A DNA stretch of 64,000 nucleotides from Aliirhizobium wenxiniae (GTDB lineage Bacteria; Pseudomonadota; Alphaproteobacteria; Rhizobiales; Rhizobiaceae), in contig NZ_JACHEG010000002.1 of NCBI RefSeq assembly GCF_014201355.1, positions 992,001 to 1,056,000 on the forward strand, in the 5' to 3' direction. The notes beneath the pieces were generated by a model that saw only the letters and a program-made list of their open reading frames with translations, searched no databases and was not told where the DNA came from. Shown piece by piece: positions 53,776 through 62,367 of the stretch (position 1 is the first letter of the stretch; each line of letters begins with the position of its first letter). Made by a program: the position numbers and the translations under genes.

Positions 53776-55593
53776 ATGGCAGTCGTGAGGGGACGACTTC
53801 AACAGGAAATACTGGATATGCTTGCCCGTGGTTGCTCGGTGAGGGAGGCCGGCAATCATATCTGCAGTCATGCCGAACAGATGGCCGAAGGCGTGCTCTG
53901 CTCACTGGTCACCGTCGATCGCAGCGGCCATCTGCATCCTTTGGCCGGCCCAACCATTTCGGAAGAGTATTCGGCAGCACTAGACGGTATCGCGATCGGG
54001 CCGGGTGTCGGCTCCTGCGGTACTGCCGCCTTTCTCGGTCAGCCGATCGCGGTCGAGAATATCTTCACCGATCCTTACTGGCTGCCGTATCGGGCGCTCG
54101 CGGACATTCTGGCAAGAGAACACGAGGTCATGGCCTGCTGGTCGAGCCCGATCCTGCAGAGCGACGGTCGTGTGCTCGGTGCCTTCGGTTTCTACTACAA
54201 GGAAAACCGGGGACCGACCGAAGAGGAGCGTATGATCGTTGCCGAATGCGTCGACCTCTGCTCGCTGGTGCTTGAACGCGAAGAGATGAAGGCGGAGAAC
54301 CAGCGACTTGCCTATTTCGATATTCTCACAGGGCTGGGCAACCGCGCCAATTTTATCAGAACGGTCGAGGAGAGGGCGAAGAACAATCCCGATCCGTTCG
54401 GCATCCTCTTGATCGATATCGACCATCTCGGGCAGATCAACGATGCCTTCGGCCACACGACTGGCGACCGGCTGATCCTTGAGGCGGCGCATGCGATCAC
54501 GCGGAATATCGGACCTGAGCAAAGCTTCAGAGTCGATGCCGACGAATTTGCGGTACTGATCGACAACGATCCGTCGGATCTGGCCACGGTCTGCACGAGC
54601 ATCCTGGACGCGATGGCAGAGCGCAACCTGCAAGAAAACAGCCACACACTTCGCCTCTCGGCAAGCTGCGGCGGTGCCATCTGCGACCCATCGCATCCGT
54701 CCGGCGTTCCGTCCTATCTGCAGCATGCCAATCTCGCGCTTCATCATGCGAAACAGACTGCGCGCGGCAGTTTCGTTCTTTACAGCGACGAGCTTACCGG
54801 CGCGATGACGGAGCGTTTTCGTGTCCTTCAAACAGTGACCAACGCACTTATCGAAGAGCGTATAGAGCCGTATTACCAACCGATCGTCCGGCTAGACACC
54901 AAGCAGATCGTCGGGTTGGAAGCGCTTTGCCGCGTGCGCACGGCGGACGGACAGGTTCTTTCGGCCGGAATGTTTGCGGAAGCCTTGCAGGATGCGTCGC
55001 TGGGCCATCAGCTGACGAACCTCATGCTGAAGCAGGTTGCCCGCGACATGCGCTCATGGCGCGATCGGAATATTCCGCTTTCCTATGTCAGCGTGAATGT
55101 GTCGATGGCCGATTTCGATCAGGGAGATCTGCGGGCGCGGATCAGCCAGATCTTCTCACAGGAAAAGGTGCCGCCCGAACAGGTCGTCGTCGAAGTCACC
55201 GAAACGGTCTATATGGACGAACGCGACAGCAAGGTCGGCCAGACGATCGAAGGCATGCGTGCCGATGGACTGCTGGTGGCACTCGACGATTTCGGTACCG
55301 GTTATGCCTCGCTTACCCATCTCCTGAATTTCCCGGTCGATATCGTCAAGATCGACAAGAGCTTCGTCGATCGCATGTCGGGCGGCCCCGGCGAGGTGAT
55401 CATCAAGGCGCTGCTCGGCATGGCGAGCGGACTGGGTGTTCGCATGGTGGCGGAAGGTGTCGAGACCACCGATCAGGCGCTTCGCCTGCAGCGTCTCGGT
55501 TGCGGTTTTGCACAGGGGTATCTGTTCGGTCGGCCTGCAGATCGCGAAACGACAACCGAAATCCTTCGTCAGGCGCAGCAGCGATCGGCCTGA
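53776..55593 (+). CDS. GAF-GGDEF-EAL protein, probable cyclic-di-GMP phosphodiesterase
   Basis: 605 residues. A GAF-like sensor occupies residues 1-165, with GPGVGSCGTAAFLGQPIAVE. A GGDEF domain (about 180-340) has LIDIDHLGQINDAFGHTTGD but VDADEF where GGDEF is expected, so cyclase activity is unlikely. The EAL domain (about 360-600) keeps EAL in VGLEALCRVR, ALDDFGTGYASLTHLLNFPV, VKIDKSFVDR and EGVETTDQA. There is no membrane segment. It could lower cyclic-di-GMP that activates BcsA. Confidence 0.85.
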   Translation: MAVVRGRLQQEILDMLARGCSVREAGNHICSHAEQMAEGVLCSLVTVDRSGHLHPLAGPTISEEYSAALDGIAIGPGVGSCGTAAFLGQPIAVENIFTDPYWLPYRALADILAREHEVMACWSSPILQSDGRVLGAFGFYYKENRGPTEEERMIVAECVDLCSLVLEREEMKAENQRLAYFDILTGLGNRANFIRTVEERAKNNPDPFGILLIDIDHLGQINDAFGHTTGDRLILEAAHAITRNIGPEQSFRVDADEFAVLIDNDPSDLATVCTSILDAMAERNLQENSHTLRLSASCGGAICDPSHPSGVPSYLQHANLALHHAKQTARGSFVLYSDELTGAMTERFRVLQTVTNALIEERIEPYYQPIVRLDTKQIVGLEALCRVRTADGQVLSAGMFAEALQDASLGHQLTNLMLKQVARDMRSWRDRNIPLSYVSVNVSMADFDQGDLRARISQIFSQEKVPPEQVVVEVTETVYMDERDSKVGQTIEGMRADGLLVALDDFGTGYASLTHLLNFPVDIVKIDKSFVDRMSGGPGEVIIKALLGMASGLGVRMVAEGVETTDQALRLQRLGCGFAQGYLFGRPADRETTTEILRQAQQRSA

Positions 55594-55602
55594 ACGTACG
55601 CA

Positions 55603-55638
55603 ACAAAAAGCCGGAGCGAATACCACGCCCCGGCTTCG
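55603..55638 (-). terminator. terminator between the EAL and SDR genes
   Basis: AAGCCGG at 55608-55614 and CCGGCTT at 55630-55636 pair, with GCG/CGC continuing the stem. On the minus strand five Ts follow, so it ends the SDR transcript; it may also serve the EAL gene. Confidence 0.6.
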
Positions 55639-55657
55639 TCCAATGGGTGTCAAAAGC

Positions 55658-56500
55658 TTATTTCGGGAAATCGGCAGAGAGGCTGACATCCTTCCAGCTC
55701 TCGATTTCGGCAAGGCGCTCCGCAAGCTTGCCGGTGATGCCGTTATAGGCAAGTTCACCGAGCACGAGATGGCGCGGCGGGTTTTGCGTTTCGGTCGCCT
55801 TGATCATCGCCTCGCCTGCACGAACCGGATCGCCCGGCTGCTTGCCGCTATAGCCGGCAGTTGTCGTCATGCGGCTGCCGGCGGTGTCTTGATACTCTGC
55901 GATCTTCACCGGTGTCTGTTTCAGGGAACGGCCAGCCCAATCGGTACGGAAAGGCCCCGGCGCCACACAGGTCACCTTGATGCCGATCGGAGCGCCTTCG
56001 GCGGCGAGCGCATCGGAAAAGCCTTCGACCGCATGTTTGGTGGCGGCGTAATAGCCCGATCCGGCAAAGCCTATGAAACCGGCCTGTGATGTGAGGTTGA
56101 GGATATGGCCCTTGCGACGGGTGCGCATGCCGGGCAGGACGGCACGCGTCATGGCGAAGAGTCCGAAGACATTGGCGTCGAACATGTCCCTGATTTCGGC
56201 TTCTTCACCTTCCTCGAGCGAGGCCTGATAGCCGTAGCCGGCATTGTTGACCAACACATCGATGCGGCCGAATTTTTCTTCCGCAGCCTTCACCGCGGCC
56301 TCGATCTGGGCCTGATCCGTGACGTCGAGATCGACGGCCAGTGCATTGTCATAATCTTCAACCAGATCGGCAAGACGGCTCTTGTCGCGTGCGGTGACAA
56401 CGGTCGGCCAGCCGCGGTCGAGCGTCAGCTTGGCAAGGTCGCGACCAAAACCGGTCGAGCAGCCGGTGATGAACCAGACGGGGGAAGAAACGTCAGCCAT
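55658..56500 (-). CDS. short-chain dehydrogenase/reductase
   Basis: 280 residues. A classical SDR: TGCSTGFG nucleotide loop near residue 13, NNAG in VLVNNAGYGYQ, catalytic Ser in LNLTSQAGF and YxxxK in YYAATKHAV. The substrate is not evident. The gene is monocistronic; a RIME-like repeat is 16 bases upstream of its start. Confidence 0.87.
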   Translation of the reverse strand: MADVSSPVWFITGCSTGFGRDLAKLTLDRGWPTVVTARDKSRLADLVEDYDNALAVDLDVTDQAQIEAAVKAAEEKFGRIDVLVNNAGYGYQASLEEGEEAEIRDMFDANVFGLFAMTRAVLPGMRTRRKGHILNLTSQAGFIGFAGSGYYAATKHAVEGFSDALAAEGAPIGIKVTCVAPGPFRTDWAGRSLKQTPVKIAEYQDTAGSRMTTTAGYSGKQPGDPVRAGEAMIKATETQNPPRHLVLGELAYNGITGKLAERLAEIESWKDVSLSADFPK

Positions 56501-56516
56501 GGGAAATCTCCGATGA

Positions 56517-56577
56517 GAGCAAGTTCAGCAAAAGTGGGCGCCGATTCTGCGTCCGGAATTGCGTGGAAACAAAGAGA
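56517..56577 (-). repeat. RIME-like palindromic element, copy 2
   Basis: The reverse complement shares CTCTTTG, CACGCAATTCCGGACGCA and CCCACTTTTGCTG with copy 1 at 34712-34793. The inverted arms are more degraded (GCAAGTTC against GGAATTGC). It lies between the SDR and murA genes. Confidence 0.7.
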
Positions 56578-56641
56578 ACGAGCCGGATCATAAAATATGA
56601 GGCGGGAAGACAATGGGATGCCGCTTCAACATAGGGATACG

Positions 56642-56676
56642 AAAAAGGACGGCAAGGGTTTCCCTGCCGTCCTTTC
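56642..56676 (-). terminator. intrinsic terminator of murA
   Basis: On the minus strand AAAGGACGGCA and TGCCGTCCTTT pair around a loop with GGGAAACCCT, followed by a T-run. It starts 26 bases after the murA stop. Confidence 0.8.
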
Positions 56677-56701
56677 AAAGACTTTGTGATTTAGGCGACG
56701 A

Positions 56702-57994
56702 TCAGTCGCTGACGCGTTCGACGATTGCGCCGCAGCGGGTGAGCTTCTCTTCCAGACGCTCGAAACCGCGGTCGAGGTGGTAGACGCGGCTGACCATCGT
56801 GTCGCCTTCGGCGGCAAGGCCGGCGATGACGAGCGATACCGAGGCGCGCAGGTCGGTCGCCATAACCGGGGCGCCCTTCAGCTTGGAAACGCCTTCGATC
56901 CGCGCCATCTGGCCCGAGAGCGAGATCTTGGCACCGAGGCGGGCCAGTTCCTGCACGTGCATGAAACGGTTTTCGAAGATTGTTTCAGTCACATGCGAGA
57001 CACCGGAGGAACGGGTCATCAGCGCCATGAACTGCGCCTGCAGGTCGGTCGGGAAGCCCGGGAAGGGTTCGGTGACGATGTCGACCGGCTGGATGCCGTT
57101 ACCGTTGCGCACGACGCGCAGGCCGCTTTCGGTCTCGGTGATTTCGGCACCGGCGAGACGCAACGTGTCCAGCGCGTTATCGAGCAGCGAGGCGCGTGTG
57201 CCCGTCAGCGTTACATCGCCGCCGGTCATGGCGACGGCCATGGCATAGGTGCCGGTCTCGATACGGTCAGGCAGCACGCGGTGACGCGCGCCATGCAGGG
57301 AGGAAACGCCTTCGATGGTGATCGTCTTGGTGCCGGCACCGGTGATCTTGGCGCCCATGGCAATCAGGCAATCCGCCAGATCGACGATTTCCGGCTCGCG
57401 CGCGGCATTGTCGATAACGGTCGTGCCCTTGGCGAGCGTCGCTGCCATCAGCAGAACGTGGGTGGCGCCGACCGAAACCTTGGGGAAGGTGTAATGCGCG
57501 CCGACGAGACCGCCCTTCGGGGCGGATACGTTGACATAACCACCATCGATCTCGATCTCGGCGCCGAGTGCTGCAAGGCTGTCGAGGAAGAGGTCGACCG
57601 GGCGCGTGCCGATGGCGCAACCGCCCGGCAACGATACACGGGCTTTGCCTTCACGCGCCAGAAGCGGGCCGATGACCCAGAAGGAGGCGCGCATCTTCGA
57701 GACCAGCTCGTAAGGAGCGGTGGTGTCGACAATCGTGCGGCAAGTGAACTGTATGGTGCGGGCATAGCTGTCGGTTTGGCCTTCGCGGCGTCCGTTGACG
57801 GAGATATCGACGCCGTGATTGCCGAGAATGCGCAGAAGCTGCTCGACGTCTGCCAGGTGCGGCACGTTTTCAAGCGTCAGGGTGTCGCTGGTCAGAAGCG
57901 AGGCGATCATCAGCGGCAGGGCGGCGTTCTTGGCGCCGGAAATCGGAATGATGCCGTTCAGCTTGTTGCCGCCGGTAATGCGAATGCGATCCAT
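56702..57994 (-). CDS. murA: MurA, UDP-N-acetylglucosamine 1-carboxyvinyltransferase
   Basis: 430 residues. MurA adds enolpyruvate to UDP-GlcNAc, the first step of peptidoglycan synthesis in the cytoplasm. The N-terminus has [20 protein letters not shown], the catalytic Cys is in [16 protein letters not shown], and [20 protein letters not shown] and the C-terminal [17 protein letters not shown] are conserved. A clear terminator follows. It is monocistronic here or shares a transcript with the small gene upstream. Confidence 0.96.
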   Translation of the reverse strand: MDRIRITGGNKLNGIIPISGAKNAALPLMIASLLTSDTLTLENVPHLADVEQLLRILGNHGVDISVNGRREGQTDSYARTIQFTCRTIVDTTAPYELVSKMRASFWVIGPLLAREGKARVSLPGGCAIGTRPVDLFLDSLAALGAEIEIDGGYVNVSAPKGGLVGAHYTFPKVSVGATHVLLMAATLAKGTTVIDNAAREPEIVDLADCLIAMGAKITGAGTKTITIEGVSSLHGARHRVLPDRIETGTYAMAVAMTGGDVTLTGTRASLLDNALDTLRLAGAEITETESGLRVVRNGNGIQPVDIVTEPFPGFPTDLQAQFMALMTRSSGVSHVTETIFENRFMHVQELARLGAKISLSGQMARIEGVSKLKGAPVMATDLRASVSLVIAGLAAEGDTMVSRVYHLDRGFERLEEKLTRCGAIVERVSD

Positions 57995-58099
57995 GGTTGA
58001 AAAACTTTCCCTCTCACGCTCGGAAGGTCGCGTCCTTAGACGAAAACCCCTGGCGCTTCAATGTTTCTGAAATCTCGTGACGTCCCGTGACCGCTATAG

Positions 58100-58345
58100 T
58101 CAGGATGATTCGTCCGATTTTGCGGCAGACGGTGTGGATGCCGGAAGTCCCTGTGTATCGTCCGCTTCGCCGGCACGGCGGGCGCGGGCCTGTCCCTTGC
58201 GACGCATCAGATTTTCGCGAAGCTTTGCTGCGGCCTTTGCCTTGCGCTCGGCCTCTCGCGCCGCCTGCGCCCTGCGGGCGCGATCACCGCGGCTTTCGCC
58301 CCTTGCGAGGGCATCATCTTCATTTACGTCGTCATTTTCGGCCAT
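58100..58345 (-). CDS. small, highly charged hypothetical protein
   Basis: 81 residues from the ATG at 58345. The chain is acidic at the start (ENDDVNEDDA), then a long basic helix (RGDRARRAQAAREAERKAKA, continuing AAAKLRENLMRRKGQARARR) and a polar tail. No domain is recognised. It lies 105 bases upstream of murA on the same strand. The longer frame to 58453 crosses a terminator and is rejected. Confidence 0.55.
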   Translation of the reverse strand: MAENDDVNEDDALARGESRGDRARRAQAAREAERKAKAAAKLRENLMRRKGQARARRAGEADDTQGLPASTPSAAKSDESS

Positions 58346-58368
58346 GGATGTCCATAACCAAAAAGCCC

Positions 58369-58396
58369 GGAAAACAAAAGCGCACTCGGTGCTTTT
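58369..58396 (-). terminator. terminator after the heme-utilisation operon
   Basis: On the minus strand AAAAGCAC and GTGCGCTTTT form a stem with one bulged base, followed by GTTTTCC. It lies about 20 bases after the NAD(P)-binding gene. Confidence 0.55.
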
Positions 58397-58416
58397 ATCA
58401 CCGGGTGCGAAATGCC

Positions 58417-59097
58417 TCACGCGAGCGGAAAGGGCTCGACCGGCGTGTCGCAACTCATCCGGTTGCGATCGACGGCGGCCAATGCATGGCGGGATGTCGC
58501 AGGATCACGAAGCACCCGGAAGGCAAGCAGCGCGACATCAGCGCGGTGAATGAAACCGTGGACCCGAGGGTTCCGTGTCAGAAGCCCATTGCCCGTGGCC
58601 GGTTCGGAGACGAGACCGCCCGGACGCAGGATCGTCCAGTCGAGACCGCTCTTTTTCAACCTGTCTTCGGCAAGCGTCTTGGCGTCGACGACCGCACCGA
58701 AGGCCGCGATCGCTCTTTCCGACCGATAGGGCGCCATGTCTCCGCAGCCCATGGAGGTGATGAAAACAAAGCGCTCTGCCCTGCCGCTTGCAGCCGCCGC
58801 TTCGATGACGTTGATATTGCCTTCGTCATCGACAAGCCGGCCATCCTCGCCTCTGCCGCTCAATGTCGAGACGATATCGAACGGGCAGGCCATGTGCTCC
58901 AGCGCCTGCTCTACCTCCTGCCGCGACAGGGCATCGCCGCGCAGGATCTCGATGCCGATTTCCTGCAGATACCCGGCATCCGATTGCTGCCTCAGCATCG
59001 CTGCCACCGGACGACCGGCGGCGCGCTCGAGCCTAGCCAGTTCGAGGCCGACGCCGCGGCTTGCACCGAAGATCAGAAGCGGCCGCATGTCAGGCAT
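58417..59097 (-). CDS. NAD(P)-binding protein of the heme-utilisation operon
   Basis: 226 residues from the ATG at 59097, whose ATGCCTGA overlaps the hutX stop; an ATG at 59088 is also possible. The N-terminus LLIFGASRGVGLELARLERA is a Rossmann dinucleotide site, and FVFITSMGCGDM plus WTILRPGGLVSEPATGNGLL fit atypical SDR/NmrA-like reductases. It is translationally coupled to hutX and probably helps heme degradation or uses its product. The function is inferred from position. Confidence 0.7.
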   Translation of the reverse strand: MPDMRPLLIFGASRGVGLELARLERAAGRPVAAMLRQQSDAGYLQEIGIEILRGDALSRQEVEQALEHMACPFDIVSTLSGRGEDGRLVDDEGNINVIEAAAASGRAERFVFITSMGCGDMAPYRSERAIAAFGAVVDAKTLAEDRLKKSGLDWTILRPGGLVSEPATGNGLLTRNPRVHGFIHRADVALLAFRVLRDPATSRHALAAVDRNRMSCDTPVEPFPLA

Positions 59098-59620
59098 TGC
59101 CTGCAGGCCTGGCAAACTGGATGGCAAGCCGTTCGAAGCGCTCGACCTGCACGGCCTTCAACTTGCGTTCCCTGTCGCGCCCAACATAGATCTTGAAAAT
59201 GGTCTCCCCTTCGGCATTGAAAAACTGGATCGACCTGGTTTCCATGCCCATGAAGAGGCGGCGGACGAAGAAGATCGCGGCGCAGTTTTCCGGGCGCAGA
59301 TGGCCGGAAAGGCCGCCGGGGCCGCCGTGCAGATTATACATGCCGTGGCCCATCTCTCCCTTGGGCAGAGGGCCGGAAAACTCGATGATCGCGTCCTTCG
59401 AATGGCAGATGAACATGACATCGCCCCAGTTGGCGATATCCGTCAGCACATCGATGAAATGGCGTCCGTCAATGCGGGTGACGCCTTCCGGCAAACATTC
59501 GAGCACCGTCTGGAACGGGACGCCATGCTGCGCGGCGAGCGCTTCCAGAACGCCGTCCGGCTTTTCGGCGATGGCCTGTTTGATCTTCGTGATGGCTTCG
59601 GCGTGGTCGAGGTCGGGCAT
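59090..59620 (-). CDS. hutX: HutX/HugX-like heme utilisation carrier protein
   Basis: 176 residues. Its size and segments such as PEGVTRIDGRHFIDVLTDIA, FICHSKDAIIEFSGPLPKGE and RSIQFFNAEGETIFKIYVGR match the HutX/HugX family, which binds heme in the cytoplasm and works with HutW. It lies 27 bases after hutW and overlaps the NAD(P)-binding gene. Confidence 0.85.
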   Translation of the reverse strand: MPDLDHAEAITKIKQAIAEKPDGVLEALAAQHGVPFQTVLECLPEGVTRIDGRHFIDVLTDIANWGDVMFICHSKDAIIEFSGPLPKGEMGHGMYNLHGGPGGLSGHLRPENCAAIFFVRRLFMGMETRSIQFFNAEGETIFKIYVGRDRERKLKAVQVERFERLAIQFARPAGNA

Positions 59621-59647
59621 GTCCCAGCTCCGTTCGCAAGAGGTCGT

Positions 59648-61003
59648 TCAGGCCGCGTCGCGTGACGGGCCCAGTTCAAGGGTCAGAATGTCGTGGAGGG
59701 CCGAAATCAGGTTCGAGTACCAGAAGCGGCCCGCGGTGGTGAGTTCGACGATGCCGCCCGCAAACGACAGGAGGCCTGCTTCCTGCCACTGGGCAAGCAG
59801 CGGCTCCAGCACCGGCGTCATTGCTCGCCCCGAGGTCCGGTCCAGCTGGCCGAGATCGAGATGTCCGACCTCGAAACCTGCGGTCACAAGCGTGCGCAGG
59901 GCGGAAAGCTCGTCGGAAATCATCATCATGCCGAGCGATTTGCGGCCGGCCCTTATGTCGTCGGCATAAACCGCCAGGTCGCCGCTCAGGCCGTAACCGA
60001 CCGGACCGATGGAGCCGCCGGCGCCAGAACCGAAGGCGATGCAGTCGGCGCCCTGCTTGATCAGCAGGTTATAGAGATTTCTCTCGCGCGTGGTGCGGGC
60101 CCAATGGTTGTTGCTGATCTGGCGCCAGTTCCTGCGCCGGAAAAATTCAGCCCCGGTTCGGTAAAACGCGCCGATCTGGTTCAAATTCGGCGTTGCCGGA
60201 AACTTTCCGGCTTCAATCGCTTTGAAGAGCGGCGTTGTCGGGATGAGGTTCAACCCATAGAGATCCAGCCCATCGGGGCCGATATCGGCTGCGGTTTCGA
60301 GATCCCTCTGCCATACATCCAGCGTCTGCCCCGGCAGCCCGTAGATGAGGTCGATCACCACGGCGGCGCGATCCTGGTCGCGGAGATATTCGAGAAAGCG
60401 GACAGCCTCCTCGCGGCTGGAGCGACGCCCCTGCCTTTTCCTCACATCCGTATCGAAGGTCTGGACACCGATCGAAAACCGGTTCGCCCCCGCCTCCAGG
60501 CAGGCATCGATCTTGTCCGGCGTGAAATGGATGATCCGGCCTTCGACGGTGATCTCGCAATCGGGCGCGAGCGGCAGCTCGGTCCGGACCGTCGTGATGA
60601 TCCGCGACAGTTCTTCCGCGCTCAGCGCCGTCGGCGTGCCACCGCCGAGATAGACGGCATGGATCGGGTTGTGACGCAGGGCATCGGTCTGCGCCTCGCG
60701 CCTGATTTCCTCAATCACCAGCTCGGTATAGTCGGCCCCGGTCTGCGGCACATAGGCATTGCGGTAAAAGCCGCAGAACAGGCAATGGTTGGCGCAGAAA
60801 GGGACATGGATATAGGCGAGCCGCTTGCCCGGTTTAGCCGGCTGCGACTGAAGTTCCAGCCAGACATCCTGCATCTCTTCCGGCGGCAGACGCCGCTTGC
60901 CGCGAAAAGGCATCACAGCGCCCCGGCGGCTGAATGCCTCACTGAGTGGATCGAGCCCGGTTCCGGCCGCAAAATAGCGCGCCAAGTCCTCACTCGATGC
61001 CAT
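59648..61003 (-). CDS. hutW: HutW-like radical SAM heme-degradation enzyme
   Basis: 451 residues from the ATG at 61003, preceded by GGAGAAG. The radical SAM cluster motif CANHCLFC (CxxxCxxC) is in YIHVPFCANHCLFCGFYRNA; AVYLGGGTPTALSAEELSRI is the SAM-binding GGE/GGGTP region. The C-terminus is the HemN-like domain with ERNLYNLLIKQGADCIAFGS. The pairing with hutX shows HutW rather than coproporphyrinogen oxidase HemN/W. Heme import genes are not in the window. Confidence 0.85.
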   Translation of the reverse strand: MASSEDLARYFAAGTGLDPLSEAFSRRGAVMPFRGKRRLPPEEMQDVWLELQSQPAKPGKRLAYIHVPFCANHCLFCGFYRNAYVPQTGADYTELVIEEIRREAQTDALRHNPIHAVYLGGGTPTALSAEELSRIITTVRTELPLAPDCEITVEGRIIHFTPDKIDACLEAGANRFSIGVQTFDTDVRKRQGRRSSREEAVRFLEYLRDQDRAAVVIDLIYGLPGQTLDVWQRDLETAADIGPDGLDLYGLNLIPTTPLFKAIEAGKFPATPNLNQIGAFYRTGAEFFRRRNWRQISNNHWARTTRERNLYNLLIKQGADCIAFGSGAGGSIGPVGYGLSGDLAVYADDIRAGRKSLGMMMISDELSALRTLVTAGFEVGHLDLGQLDRTSGRAMTPVLEPLLAQWQEAGLLSFAGGIVELTTAGRFWYSNLISALHDILTLELGPSRDAA

Positions 61004-61116
61004 GCCCAAACTTCTCCGCTGATTACCGATCGTCAATATGACGGCAATCTAGAGGCTGGAGAGATTGGAGCACTTGCTGCAGATCAAGTGACTTGAGAGT
61101 TTAACTCATGTTTTCA

Positions 61117-62253
61117 TCAGCGCACTACGGCCTCGCGTGACCGGCGCAGAGCGTTCATCACCGTATCGTCGAGGCCGAGATGTCCGCGAATGAGATCCGG
61201 TGGGGTCAAAGCCATCCAGCGGTTGAGCGAGATGTCGCTGCAGAGGCGGCTGTTGAAGACGTTGATCATCCTGACCGGGGTCGTGCCGACATTTTCGATA
61301 TAATGGCCGAGCGTGCGCGGCACGAAGCCGACATCGCCGGCGCGATAGTTGAAGGTGCGCGCCTTGGAGGTTGCATCGAACACGGTCATCCGCGCTTCGC
61401 CCTCGATGTAATATTGCCATTCATCGGCATCGGGATGCCAATGCATTTCGCGCATGCCGCCCGGCTCGATCTCGATGATCAGCGCCGACAGCGTCGTGAC
61501 CGGAAAATCGCGGGCATCGATCGTCTTCACCGTGCCGCCACTGTAGCGAACCGCCTCGATGCCGGACGCATGGAAAACATAAGGCTGCGGGATCGGGCTG
61601 TCAGGCAGTTCCGCTCGAACGGCCTCAAGCGGCTTCGCCACGGGCAGGCGGAAAATGTATTTTTCCGACTTCGGTATGCCTGCAAAATGATCGCTCGTTA
61701 CGCCGAAATTCCTGGCGAGCACGCTCGGTGGGGTATGAGCCATATATTCGGTGATCAGCAGCGTTTCGTTTTCGGAGAAATTGCCGTCGTCGAAGACAAG
61801 CAGGAACTCCGTTCCCTCCTCCATGCCCTGGATGGAATGGGGAATGCCGGCCGGCACAAGCCACACATCTCCCGACTTCAAATCGTCGATCGACAGATTG
61901 CCGTCGGGATCGACCACGGTCAGGCGCGCGGTGCCCTGTAATATGTAGGCCCATTCGGCTTCCTTGTGCCAATGCAGCTCGCGCACGACACCCGGGCCGA
62001 GCCGCATGTTGACGCCGGCCATGGATTTCGCCACCGGCAATTCGCGGACTGTTACCTCCCGCGCCCATCCGCCGTCTTCCAGCCGGTTATGCGCCATGGC
62101 GAAGGGAAATTTCAGGTTGGGCAGCGATCCGTTGTCGGTTTCCGGCGGCAGAAGGATATCCGGGTTCTGCAGATCGAGCGGCAAATTGCGCGGACCGGGA
62201 TCGTCGGCACCATGCGTACCGCGGATCGGTTCGAATTTCGGCTGGTCTGTCAT
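61117..62253 (-). CDS. bicupin, oxalate decarboxylase-like
   Basis: 378 residues from the ATG at 62253 (AGGG 8 bases upstream). Two cupin domains each keep metal ligands: ELHWHKEAEWAYI and MREMHWHPDADEWQYY, with a later His (GIPHS and LGHY). The lid segment NFSENETLL has Glu in the position used by oxalate decarboxylase. There is no signal peptide, so it is cytoplasmic. Oxalate decarboxylase is likely; other bicupin decarboxylases are possible. Confidence 0.8.
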   Translation of the reverse strand: MTDQPKFEPIRGTHGADDPGPRNLPLDLQNPDILLPPETDNGSLPNLKFPFAMAHNRLEDGGWAREVTVRELPVAKSMAGVNMRLGPGVVRELHWHKEAEWAYILQGTARLTVVDPDGNLSIDDLKSGDVWLVPAGIPHSIQGMEEGTEFLLVFDDGNFSENETLLITEYMAHTPPSVLARNFGVTSDHFAGIPKSEKYIFRLPVAKPLEAVRAELPDSPIPQPYVFHASGIEAVRYSGGTVKTIDARDFPVTTLSALIIEIEPGGMREMHWHPDADEWQYYIEGEARMTVFDATSKARTFNYRAGDVGFVPRTLGHYIENVGTTPVRMINVFNSRLCSDISLNRWMALTPPDLIRGHLGLDDTVMNALRRSREAVVR

Positions 62254-62367
62254 GGTCATCATCCCTGTGGGCTTGCCTTTCGGCGTTGGGACGATGATTG
62301 CAGGTCAGGCCGCCTTGTGATTGCCAAAACCCACGAATTTTGGCGAAAACCCCGCTAATCGGGAGGC

